6,493 nt of DNA from Candidatus Thorarchaeota archaeon (GCA_016839345.1 JAEOUL010000165.1:1-6493); one strand, 5' to 3'; counted from the stretch's first letter, positions 1 through 5,447 are shown. Numbers and translations: made by a program. Notes: a model not told the origin generated them from the sequence alone.

Positions 1-410
1 CCGATAATCCGAATCTTGTTCTTCTTTGCAATAGAAACAATCTGATCCTCGATTTCAGCTCCCCTTGGTCCTGTTTCCGAGAACCCTCCAGATATCACGA
101 TGACCGCCTTTGAACCTTTAGCCGCAATATCTTCAAACACTCTTGGTGTGATTCTGGCAGGTACAGCGACAACTACCAAATCAACTGGACCATCAATCTC
201 TTGAAGAGTTGGAAAACATGGAATTCCTAAAACCTGTGTGTATTTTGGATTGACACCATAGACATCTCCAGTGTATTGAGGTTTGATGAAATTCTGAATT
301 ATTGCTTGACCCACACTGTTCTGACTTGCAGAGGCGCCATATATTGCAACACTCTTGGCTTCAAAGAATAGATTGATGGATTCGGTATTCACAGTGGACA
401 ATATTCTCAC
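1..410 (-). CDS. ADP-forming acetate/acyl-CoA ligase, CoA-binding N-terminal part (partial, cut by left edge)
   Basis: The 136 visible codons encode the N-terminal CoA-binding Rossmann domain of the NDP-forming acyl-CoA synthetase family. In archaea this enzyme converts acetyl-CoA (or another acyl-CoA), ADP and phosphate to the acid, ATP and CoA in the cytosol. Visible landmarks are the first strand and glycine turn AKSVAIYGAS (residues 18-27), GDVYGVNPKY, then PVDLVVVAVPA and KAVIVISGGFSETG, typical of this domain. The protein continues past the left edge, so it is unknown whether it is a separate alpha subunit or an alpha-beta fusion. No ATG is available after the upstream in-frame stop. 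I chose GTG at 408-410 because AGGT lies six bases ahead of it; GTG at 390-392 (starting VNTESINLFF) is the alternative and fits the usual short N-terminus. It is transcribed divergently from the radical SAM gene. The family is clear; the acyl substrate is not. Confidence 0.85.
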   Translation of the reverse strand, partial: MRILSTVNTESINLFFEAKSVAIYGASASQNSVGQAIIQNFIKPQYTGDVYGVNPKYTQVLGIPCFPTLQEIDGPVDLVVVAVPARITPRVFEDIAAKGSKAVIVISGGFSETGPRGAEIEDQIVSIAKKNKIRII

Positions 411-416
411 ATCCAG

Positions 417-420
417 ACCT
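417..420 (-). promoter_or_regulatory. Weak Shine-Dalgarno site for the acyl-CoA ligase gene
   Basis: The minus strand reads AGGT with six bases before GTG at 408-410. It is short, but it favours this start over GTG at 392, which has no purine-rich site in front. No clear TATA box is seen in the divergent gap between the two genes. Confidence 0.4.
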
Positions 421-515
421 AAGGTGGAATGGACTGTCTGAAAACCAATTAGTACTTGTTTGTTCCCATCTGGTCTAGATGATAACGCTAAAAGCAAGAG
501 TTACTTGAGTTCACA

Positions 516-520
516 AGAGG
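516..520 (+). promoter_or_regulatory. Shine-Dalgarno site for the radical SAM gene
   Basis: AGAGG lies seven bases ahead of the GTG codon at 528. It decides the start, as no ATG lies nearby in this frame and the next internal Met is residue 24. Confidence 0.65.
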
Positions 521-527
521 CACAGAA

Positions 528-1535
528 GTGAGCTTTGATTTCTTCACGGATGGGATTTCTATCCTGCAGGCATCATCCAACGATCTAGAGGTTTGGATGA
601 GCGAAGCCTTGAATTCACGTCGGATTACCTTTGGAAACGAACTCCTCTGCTATAGTCCGACTGCATATCCATACAGAATCAGAGACCATGAACAAGTCAG
701 TTCAGTAAATTTTGTGTCCCTCAGTGTGACAGGCACTGCATGTTCGTTGAAATGCGAGCACTGTGAAGGACACCTTCTGAAGGGAATGGAATCTACAATC
801 ACACCAGAAACCCTCTTCGAGCGCTGTAAACAAATCAAGAGTCTTGGAGGAGAGGGCGTACTGATTAGTGGTGGGTCTGACTCAGAGGGATATGTCCCCC
901 TCGAACGATTTGGAGATGCCATTGGTCGAGTAAAGTCTGAACTAAACCTCGAAGTTGTCGTACATACTGGTCTTGTTAGTGAACAGACTGCACAGTTTCT
1001 GGCTGAAGCACAGATTGATGCCGCAATGCTTGATGTCATTGGGGATGAGCGAGTTGCGCGTGAAGTGTATCATATCAAGGATGGACCAAAGAAAATGCGT
1101 CACACTCTTGATATATTAGAATCACTCAATGTTCCGACTGTTCCTCATGTTCTTGTGGGATTAGACTATGGCAAACTCGGGGGTGAGCTTGAAGCCTTGG
1201 AGATTATCTCACAGGGTTCACCAGCCGCTGTGGTCATTATAGCACTGAGCCCATTACGTAAGACTGCAATGGAGGGTGTGGTTCCACCCATGCCTGAAGA
1301 CCTTGCTCGCATTATAACTATTGCAAGGGTCGGAATGAGGGAAACCCCTCTACTTCTAGGATGTGCACGCCCAATGGGTCAACACAAGATTGACACAGAC
1401 ATGTTTGCAATTAAGAGTGGCGCGAATGGAATCGCACTCATCAGTCAAGAAGGGGTCGATTTTGCAAGATCTGTGAATCTAAAGCCGGTCTTTCTGGATG
1501 TCTGTTGTAGTTTAGCCTACAAAACTATGATGTGA
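528..1535 (+). CDS. Radical SAM protein, biotin-synthase-like, candidate archaeal lipoate synthase subunit (LipS1/LipS2 type)
   Basis: This 335-residue protein has the radical SAM signature CSLKCEHC, with C72, C76 and C79 as ligands of the SAM-binding [4Fe-4S] cluster. The SAM-contact motif GGE (107-109) and the strand VLISGG follow. A second half carrying LGCARP (277-282) and SGANGIALIS (297-306) fits a TIM-barrel fold. The combination of ITFGNELLCYSP, VSLSVTGTAC, CEGHLLKGM, GCARPMG and a terminal CC pair (326-327) matches, from memory, an archaeal group annotated as biotin-synthase-related. That group includes the two-protein lipoate synthase LipS1/LipS2, which inserts two sulfurs into octanoyl-lysine. 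Cysteines outside the core motif (C41, C100, C279, C326, C327) could supply an auxiliary cluster; that is inference. The partner subunit is not in the window and no GcvH or lipoate ligase is nearby. Its 3' end overlaps the convergent membrane gene by 11 bases. Radical SAM membership is certain; LipS assignment is tentative. Confidence 0.85.
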   Translation: MSFDFFTDGISILQASSNDLEVWMSEALNSRRITFGNELLCYSPTAYPYRIRDHEQVSSVNFVSLSVTGTACSLKCEHCEGHLLKGMESTITPETLFERCKQIKSLGGEGVLISGGSDSEGYVPLERFGDAIGRVKSELNLEVVVHTGLVSEQTAQFLAEAQIDAAMLDVIGDERVAREVYHIKDGPKKMRHTLDILESLNVPTVPHVLVGLDYGKLGGELEALEIISQGSPAAVVIIALSPLRKTAMEGVVPPMPEDLARIITIARVGMRETPLLLGCARPMGQHKIDTDMFAIKSGANGIALISQEGVDFARSVNLKPVFLDVCCSLAYKTMM

Positions 1536-2103
1536 CCTCAGTCCTGACAATCCATCCTGAAAATTCATACCCAAAATCGAAGACCCATAGTCCGAGAGCA
1601 GTTACTAGAAACATTGGCCAAGGAATTGCCAGGAATAATGCTACTAGTTTGAGTGTGAACCTATACTTGAACAACCAATATGCTCGCGGAGATCGTTTCT
1701 GGTCTGCCCAATCATTCCCTTTCTCATCTAGAACTGCTGCTAGGAATAGAATAATGAGAATTGTAAGCCAATCGAGCCAATTAGTTGGGAGAGGAACACC
1801 TCCCAATATCACAATGGTCACAAAAATCAGAATGAATCCTATAATGAACTGAGGTCTGTTCACCTTGCCTGAAGCCGTGACAGCAATCAAAATACTAGTT
1901 AAGAGAACCAAGTCCCATTCTGAGAGAGTCATTAGAAATCCAAATAGGACTCCTGAAAGTGCGAAAGGATACCATGCCAGATGGGGTCTGCTCAGCTCAT
2001 CCAGCAGCTCATCTCCTAATTTCAGAGTGAATCCCGCAGACAAGTAAGCTAGGAAGTATATAATCCACTCAAGCATCTCTATTGTCCATCCACACACTGC
2101 CAT
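1525..2103 (-). CDS. Conserved-looking integral membrane protein of unknown function (about six helices, acidic motifs)
   Basis: I do not recognise a named family. The 192 residues form about six hydrophobic segments near 11-28, 43-59, 63-78, 86-103, 108-125 and 148-173. There is no cleavable signal and no soluble domain. Charged groups sit at or inside helix ends: KLGDELLDE (28-36), SGKVN (79-83), LDEKGND (125-131) and FDFGYE (175-180). Such clustered Asp/Glu/Lys residues in an otherwise oily protein suggest a membrane enzyme or a metal- or lipid-head-group-binding protein rather than a simple structural helix bundle, but no function is proven. The ATG at 2103 has a GAGGAG about 16 bases upstream, which is rather far. 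ATG at 2076 (starting MLEWIIYFLAY) would put the first helix at the very N-terminus and is a fair alternative. It lies 129 bases downstream of eL33 on the same strand and converges on the radical SAM gene. Confidence 0.7.
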   Translation of the reverse strand: MAVCGWTIEMLEWIIYFLAYLSAGFTLKLGDELLDELSRPHLAWYPFALSGVLFGFLMTLSEWDLVLLTSILIAVTASGKVNRPQFIIGFILIFVTIVILGGVPLPTNWLDWLTILIILFLAAVLDEKGNDWADQKRSPRAYWLFKYRFTLKLVALFLAIPWPMFLVTALGLWVFDFGYEFSGWIVRTEVTS

Positions 2104-2147
2104 TGAGATTAAGAAGTGGCTCCTCAGTCTAACTATGACTCTTCGCT

Positions 2148-2161
2148 GGACATTTCTGTCC
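2148..2161 (-). repeat. Short hairpin with a GAAA loop upstream of the six-helix membrane protein gene
   Basis: GGACA and TGTCC form a perfect five-base-pair stem. Read on the minus strand, the loop is GAAA, a stable GNRA-type tetraloop. It lies 45 bases before the ATG at 2103 and could sit in the mRNA leader. Five base pairs can easily occur by chance. Confidence 0.3.
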
Positions 2162-2191
2162 TCAGATAGCCAATTTGCATCATCGGAGCCT

Positions 2192-2237
2192 TGTAGACAT
2201 CCACAGATGCCTTGATAAAACTTGGCGATTGTCTACA
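2192..2237. repeat. Inverted repeat spanning the eL33 stop codon
   Basis: TGTAGAC at 2192-2198 is exactly complementary to GTCTACA at 2231-2237, with 32 bases between. The right arm contains the eL33 stop codon (TAG on the minus strand, 2233-2235). It could form a 3'-end structure on the eL33 transcript. The long loop and the lack of a real T-tract (only GTTTTATC follows the stop) make a classical terminator doubtful. Confidence 0.3.
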
Positions 2238-2517
2238 TCAGAACTACTGGCGTTCCGATTGCTTGACCCGGAAGATTAGTGCGGAACTTTGCACGAACTG
2301 CCCCACTGTTCCCGTGAGCCCCAAGAATCTTCCCTAAGAATTCTCTCTCCTCTGGTGAGGTCCATTTCACCTTTCGGCTGATAAGGGCTGAAGCCTCCGC
2401 ACGAGTCTTAATATCATCAAAAATCAAAATCACCTGATTTGTGTGCTGTAGGTGTTTACCCCTACGATAGCTTGTGACTACACCTTTTCGGCCCTTTAGA
2501 ACGTCACTCTTTGACAT
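2233..2517 (-). CDS. rpl35ae: Large ribosomal subunit protein eL33 (L35Ae)
   Basis: The 94 residues match the L35Ae family, a protein of the large ribosomal subunit found in eukaryotes and part of the archaea, and absent from bacteria. The diagnostic block near the C-terminus is complete: GKILGAHGNSGAVRAKF (62-78) followed by NLPGQAIG (81-88). The N-terminal beta-barrel part includes GRKGVVTSYRRG (9-20) and the strand NQVILIFDD, then the basic SRKVKW (47-52). Length is normal for archaea. The ATG start is well supported by a strong AGGAGG eight bases upstream. A TATA-like box lies in the 79-base gap behind the preceding membrane gene, so it is probably transcribed on its own. This gene is the main evidence that the window is archaeal. 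Confidence 0.97.
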   Translation of the reverse strand: MSKSDVLKGRKGVVTSYRRGKHLQHTNQVILIFDDIKTRAEASALISRKVKWTSPEEREFLGKILGAHGNSGAVRAKFRTNLPGQAIGTPVVLM

Positions 2518-2525
2518 GCGGAGTT

Positions 2526-2531
2526 CCTCCT
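2526..2531 (-). promoter_or_regulatory. Strong Shine-Dalgarno site for eL33
   Basis: AGGAGG on the minus strand lies eight bases ahead of the eL33 ATG and is a full match to the complement of the 16S rRNA 3' end. It is the strongest ribosome binding site in front of any gene in the window, as expected for a highly expressed ribosomal protein. Confidence 0.8.
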
Positions 2532-2563
2532 ATGGGAGTTCTCGTGAACGCCCCAAGGAATCG

Positions 2564-2573
2564 GATATAAGAC
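2564..2573 (-). promoter_or_regulatory. Candidate archaeal TATA box for eL33
   Basis: The minus strand reads GTCTTATATC, close to the archaeal TATA consensus. Transcription would start about 25 bases downstream, near 2543, giving a leader of about 25 bases that contains the AGGAGG site. The box lies wholly within the gap after the stop of the neighbouring membrane gene. Confidence 0.55.
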
Positions 2574-2596
2574 TTACTGAATAGACTACTAACTTC

Positions 2597-3340
2597 TCAG
2601 GATTCAATTCCTGGGCCCTTGTCAGGGGTTGACATTGTATCATCCTTCTTTGTATATCGTCTTGAACGATCAACTTCTCTACCTTTCTCAAGTAGTACAT
2701 CTCGAACTGTATACCCTATCGGATTCTGTATTTGCGCGACTCTGTATAGTGCAAACCATAATCTCCCATCACCCATTGAACCTTGAATATAGAGGTTGTT
2801 AACCATATCTCTAGCTCTTTCAAATCTATCAGTAGAATGTCCAATTGACATTAGGACTCCTTTCTCTCGATCATTGATCTCTTTAACACGCCATGCCATC
2901 TGCATTGAGCTAATGAATGACAGAATCATAACGAACACAACAAAGAGAATTGAATCCATGAATAATGCCAAGTCAGCTATGATAACTGAAACGGCTACTA
3001 GTGATCCAACTAGGATAATTTCGAACAATATCCCCTCAAATACAGAGTTTGTATAATGAGTAACACGCCATTGATAGTATCTCGAAATAGCTGAAGTTGG
3101 CTCTCTGAAACGCATAATGTCGTACAAATATCTGTCTCTAGCTCGTCTTCCTATGAATAGCCAGATGAATTGTAGTAAGATAGCTTGCAGGAATATTACA
3201 AATGTGAGCATGCTATTGGGAGACAGCTGCATAAAACATTCGACCCTGAGTATGCGTTTAAACGTATTGAACAGCGCTCTAACGATTACTTTCGGTTTAC
3301 CCTCCACTCGGAAAATGTGCTCAGAATCAGATACACTCAC
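2597..3340 (-). CDS. Membrane protein of unknown function with three helices and a charged cytoplasmic tail
   Basis: I do not recognise a family. The 247 residues show three clear hydrophobic helices near 44-64, 102-123 and 127-150. A basic and amphipathic N-terminus precedes them (for example PKVIVRALFNTFKRILR, 16-32). A polar loop (65-100) is rich in Arg and Tyr (GRRARDRYLYDIMRFREP). The tail from about 151 is soluble, with short helical pieces and a very charged end (REVDRSRRYTKKDD). No catalytic motif or nucleotide-binding site is visible. The start is a GTG at 3340 with AGAGGT about 13 bases upstream, a long spacing, so the start is uncertain; GTG at residue 12 and ATG at residue 37 are other possibilities. 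It is divergent from deoxyhypusine synthase across about 70 bases and upstream of eL33, which has its own promoter, so an operon is unlikely. Coding status is supported by length, helix pattern and absence of a competing gene. Confidence 0.72.
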   Translation of the reverse strand: MSVSDSEHIFRVEGKPKVIVRALFNTFKRILRVECFMQLSPNSMLTFVIFLQAILLQFIWLFIGRRARDRYLYDIMRFREPTSAISRYYQWRVTHYTNSVFEGILFEIILVGSLVAVSVIIADLALFMDSILFVVFVMILSFISSMQMAWRVKEINDREKGVLMSIGHSTDRFERARDMVNNLYIQGSMGDGRLWFALYRVAQIQNPIGYTVRDVLLEKGREVDRSRRYTKKDDTMSTPDKGPGIES

Positions 3341-3411
3341 TAGGAAAATCTGAACCTCTTTCAGACTCCCGTTAATCTTGGATCTATTGTGGATTTGAGC
3401 GGGTCTTGGTC

Positions 3412-4425
3412 ATGCTCTCCCGGAATCGACCTGGACCCGCCTCCTCTCTTTTTGTCAACAGAATGACTTATCATCAGTCACAAAATTGTTCGCTGTTGGT
3501 GACTTTCTTGGACAAAGTCAATCATATAGACCCGGAAAAGACTGTAAGCATCTCTGATTTCCTTGATGCGATGTCTGGTGTAAGTGTGCTTGGTGCAGGT
3601 AGACTCGGTAGAGCCATGAACATCACAAAACGAATCTTCGAAGATTCAGATTGCTACACATTCCTCTCCATATCTGGACCTATGGTTCCAGGAGGTCTCC
3701 GAACTATCGTGAGCCATTTGGTTGAGAAAGGACTTGTGGATGCAATAATCACAAGTGGAGCAAACATTGTTCATGATCTCATTGAGGCCTATGGAGGTGG
3801 TCATTACCGAGTGCCTCCTTCAAAGAATGACTATGAACTTCGAGAGGCTGGAATGGGTCGAATAGCTGACATATTTGTTCAAGAAAAGGACTTTGAACTC
3901 TTTGAGAAGAGTATCTACACATTCCTAGATTCTCTATCAGAGGAAAAACTCACAACCCTCGCGCCGAGTGAATTTCTTGCTGAATTGGGCCACACGATTG
4001 ATGATACAACCTCTATTGTGAAACAGGCATCCAAACAAGGAGTTCCTATCTTTTCACCCGGCCTCATGGACTCGATGCTTGGGTTCCATCTCTATACCTA
4101 TAGTACAACCAAGAATCTGGCTCTCGACTTTGTGAAGGACCTTCGTATCTTGGGAGATATTGTTACCAAACAGAAGAAGACTGGAGCAATCATGCTTGGA
4201 GGAGGTCTCACTAAACACTTCACAATGGGCTCTACAATCCTCCGGGGAGGTCTTGATATGGCTGTACAGATCACACTTGATCGACCAGAGGGAGGTCGTC
4301 TGGGCGGAGCTCCACTTGTTGAAGGCATTTCGTGGCAAAAGATGCAGACTGAGGCTAACTTTGAAACCGTCATTGGAGATGCTACGATTATCTTTCCGTT
4401 ACTCATTATCGGGTCTTTGTCTTGA
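3412..4425 (+). CDS. dys: Deoxyhypusine synthase (archaeal type)
   Basis: The enzyme transfers the aminobutyl group of spermidine to one lysine of translation factor aIF5A, using NAD, as the first step of hypusine formation in the cytosol. Family blocks are present in order: SGPMVPGGLR (88-97), TSGANIVHDLIEAYGG (114-129), HYRVPPSKNDYELRE (131-145), FSPGLMDSMLG (214-224), GGGLTKHF (263-270), GISWQK (305-310) and DATIIFPLL (323-331). By alignment with human enzyme from memory, the catalytic lysine is K310 (human K329), and H269, W308, E304 and D220 match H288, W327, E323 and D238. The human spermidine contacts D243 and D316 align with F225 and L297. The first 30 or so residues precede the conserved core and look atypical. 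The ATG at 3412 lacks a good ribosome binding site; TTG 3406, ATG 3463 and TTG 3496 or GTG 3499 are alternatives. A deoxyhypusine-synthase-like paralogue with another polyamine substrate is possible but less likely. Confidence 0.9.
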   Translation: MLSRNRPGPASSLFVNRMTYHQSQNCSLLVTFLDKVNHIDPEKTVSISDFLDAMSGVSVLGAGRLGRAMNITKRIFEDSDCYTFLSISGPMVPGGLRTIVSHLVEKGLVDAIITSGANIVHDLIEAYGGGHYRVPPSKNDYELREAGMGRIADIFVQEKDFELFEKSIYTFLDSLSEEKLTTLAPSEFLAELGHTIDDTTSIVKQASKQGVPIFSPGLMDSMLGFHLYTYSTTKNLALDFVKDLRILGDIVTKQKKTGAIMLGGGLTKHFTMGSTILRGGLDMAVQITLDRPEGGRLGGAPLVEGISWQKMQTEANFETVIGDATIIFPLLIIGSLS

Positions 4426-4465
4426 AAATCTGGCGTGTCATTGGCAGGAATTCAGTTCACAATTG

Positions 4466-4472
4466 TTAAATA
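4466..4472 (+). promoter_or_regulatory. Candidate TATA box for the VOC protein gene
   Basis: TTAAATA matches the archaeal TATA consensus. Its centre is about 25 bases before 4494 and 34 before 4503. Transcription would start at or a few bases ahead of the start codon, with no Shine-Dalgarno site between, so the mRNA is probably leaderless or nearly so. Confidence 0.5.
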
Positions 4473-4502
4473 CTACTCAGTCTATATCGAAATGTGGTTC
4501 AT

Positions 4503-4907
4503 ATGGGCGACAAGAAATGGCCAATGCCTTACAGAAAGGGATCGGTGTACTTCCAATACCAAGTGAAGGATTTTGAACGAGCCAAGAAGTTCTATTCTGA
4601 GATTATGGGTTTTGAGATCACATGGGATGGTGGAACAGAAATCGGATGGGCTGAGTTTGCGCTTCCTGCAGAAGGTGCTAAATTGGGTATCAACCTGATA
4701 CGAGAGGGTGAACATCGCCAGGGTTCTGGAACACTCACAATAGATGTTGAAGACCTTGACGTATGCAAGTCATATTTTGAGAGCAAGGGAATCGATGCAT
4801 CTGAAATAACTGATATTCCTGACATGGTTTCATACTTCAATGTAAAGGACACTGAGGGTAATCCAATACAGGTTGTAGCAGAACCCCGCGTCAAAAGCGA
4901 GAAGTGA
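4503..4907 (+). CDS. VOC superfamily protein (glyoxalase / dioxygenase fold)
   Basis: The 134 residues carry two beta-alpha-beta-beta-beta modules of the vicinal oxygen chelate fold. Module one runs from SVYFQYQVKDFERAKKFYSE through GINLIRE; module two from GTLTIDVEDLDVCKSYFE to the typical end DTEGNPIQVVAEP. Members include glyoxalase I, epimerases, ring-cleaving dioxygenases and drug-binding proteins, so sequence alone does not give the substrate. The positions that usually hold metal ligands appear to be Y16 (usually His), T77 (usually His) and Q123 (usually Glu in the GNxIE motif). A standard divalent-metal site therefore looks absent, which argues against a normal glyoxalase I. ATG 4503 was chosen over GTG 4494, three codons upstream; neither has a Shine-Dalgarno site, but a TATA box supports a leaderless start. 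It follows deoxyhypusine synthase by 77 bases on the same strand and converges, nine bases apart, with the small membrane protein gene. Confidence 0.87.
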   Translation: MGDKKWPMPYRKGSVYFQYQVKDFERAKKFYSEIMGFEITWDGGTEIGWAEFALPAEGAKLGINLIREGEHRQGSGTLTIDVEDLDVCKSYFESKGIDASEITDIPDMVSYFNVKDTEGNPIQVVAEPRVKSEK

Positions 4908-4915
4908 ACCCAAAA

Positions 4916-5134
4916 TTAATCATCATACTTCATGGCTATAGCTAATCCAATCAACATAATCAGGACACCAATGTACAGATGGTGCAATTGAAATCCCATT
5001 ATGATGTATGGGTCGAAATCCGGTAGAAAATGAAGGAAATCGGTACCATCTACAAAGTCATGAAGATCATCAACGACTAGAATCAGACCAACTATTAACG
5101 TCAGAACACCTGCTGCAACACCTTGCTTTCCCAC
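4916..5134 (-). CDS. Small two-helix membrane protein with an Asp/His-rich loop
   Basis: No family is recognised. The 72 residues have helices near 5-22 and 53-69, joined by a 30-residue segment unusually rich in Asp and His (VDDLHDFVDGTDFLHFLPDF, then DPY and later HH at 51-52). Such a loop could bind a metal or protons, but nothing proves it. The short basic start (GKQ) and acidic end (KYDD) do not settle topology. Coding is well supported despite the size. The GTG at 5134 has GGAGTGA six bases upstream, and a TATA-like box lies about 45 bases upstream of the start codon. Hydrophobic residues also alternate in a way that fits helices. It converges with the VOC gene, leaving only eight bases between stops. 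Confidence 0.72.
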   Translation of the reverse strand: MGKQGVAAGVLTLIVGLILVVDDLHDFVDGTDFLHFLPDFDPYIIMGFQLHHLYIGVLIMLIGLAIAMKYDD

Positions 5135-5140
5135 GATTTT

Positions 5141-5147
5141 TCACTCC
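5141..5147 (-). promoter_or_regulatory. Shine-Dalgarno site for the 72-residue membrane protein
   Basis: GGAGTGA on the minus strand lies six bases ahead of the GTG at 5134 and supports that unusual start. The site overlaps a two-codon reading frame (ATG GAG TGA), probably by chance. Confidence 0.6.
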
Positions 5148-5175
5148 ATTTTGAGGTTATTAAAATCCTTTCATT

Positions 5176-5185
5176 GATATTATAC
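5176..5185 (-). promoter_or_regulatory. Candidate TATA box for the 72-residue membrane protein
   Basis: The minus strand reads GTATAATATC. A start about 25 bases on, near 5155, would give a leader of about 20 bases containing the GGAGTGA site. A second AT-rich stretch (ATTTTAATAA, about 5156-5165) is an alternative box. Confidence 0.45.
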
Positions 5186-5292
5186 TTGAGAAGTTATCAA
5201 TGAATCCTTTAGCAAACAGTTGAGAAATCAATCGTCAAAGAAACTCTATTCCGTATCACCTTCTTGTTTCCTCTATATTTTATTCTCTCAGA

Positions 5293-5312
5293 CAGACAAG
5301 GGCTGTTGTCTG
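5293..5312. repeat. Hairpin, seven base pairs with six-base loop
   Basis: CAGACAA and TTGTCTG pair perfectly around GGGCTG. On the plus strand a T-rich run precedes it; no T-tract follows on either strand, so it is not a clear terminator. It lies about 15 bases downstream of the TATA-like CTATATTTTATTC on the plus strand. Confidence 0.5.
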
Positions 5313-5410
5313 CACGAGAACCGGATTCCATAACGTGGATGTTAGGAGGAATCACGCGTCTAAGGACATTGTGACTCTCAAACTTCATGTCACAGTTTTT
5401 ACAATTATTC

Positions 5411-5433
5411 TGTCAAATTCGCGACGTTTGACA
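5411..5433. repeat. Hairpin, seven base pairs with nine-base loop, just past the permease stop
   Basis: TGTCAAA and TTTGACA pair perfectly around TTCGCGACG. It begins 15 bases past the permease stop codon as read on the minus strand, a place where a transcript 3'-end structure would be expected. The following sequence is A-rich, not T-rich, on the minus strand. A dyad binding site for a regulator is also possible. Confidence 0.5.
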
Positions 5434-5447
5434 ACAATATCTTCTAT

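Larger units (their letters stand above)
5135..5447. other. Gene-free stretch of 313 bases with two hairpins and promoter elements
   Basis: The left end holds the Shine-Dalgarno and TATA elements of the 72-residue protein gene. The rest contains two perfect seven-base-pair inverted repeats, an AT-rich TATA-like run CTATATTTTATTC (5271-5283) and an isolated AGGAGG (5344-5349) with no start codon at a useful distance. A 59-codon minus-strand frame (5209-5388) lacks a ribosome binding site and any recognisable protein feature. I see no tRNA. The stretch may hold the permease gene's 3' end signals, a small RNA or a decayed gene; the sequence alone does not decide. Confidence 0.5.

Noticed and set aside
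650..1039. Minus-strand 129-codon frame within the radical SAM gene
   Set aside because: The opposite strand has unmistakable radical SAM motifs across the same bases; this frame is Ser/Arg-rich shadow sequence.
1532..1852. Plus-strand 106-codon frame
   Set aside because: It lies antisense to the six-helix membrane protein and is rich in Arg, Asn and Thr as expected for the complement of hydrophobic codons.
2110..2190. Possible C/D box guide RNA (GATGATG, then two CTGA motifs) on the minus strand
   Set aside because: The box C match is imperfect, there is no good internal C' box and the second guide spacing is too long; the motifs are short enough to arise by chance.
4160..4576. Plus-strand 138-codon frame overlapping deoxyhypusine synthase and the VOC gene
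   Set aside because: It is an out-of-frame shadow of two well-supported genes and shows no protein-like motif.
5342..5390. Isolated AGGAGG as a ribosome binding site for a hidden plus-strand gene
   Set aside because: No ATG, GTG or TTG lies five to ten bases downstream; the nearest starts are over 20 bases away and lead to no convincing protein.
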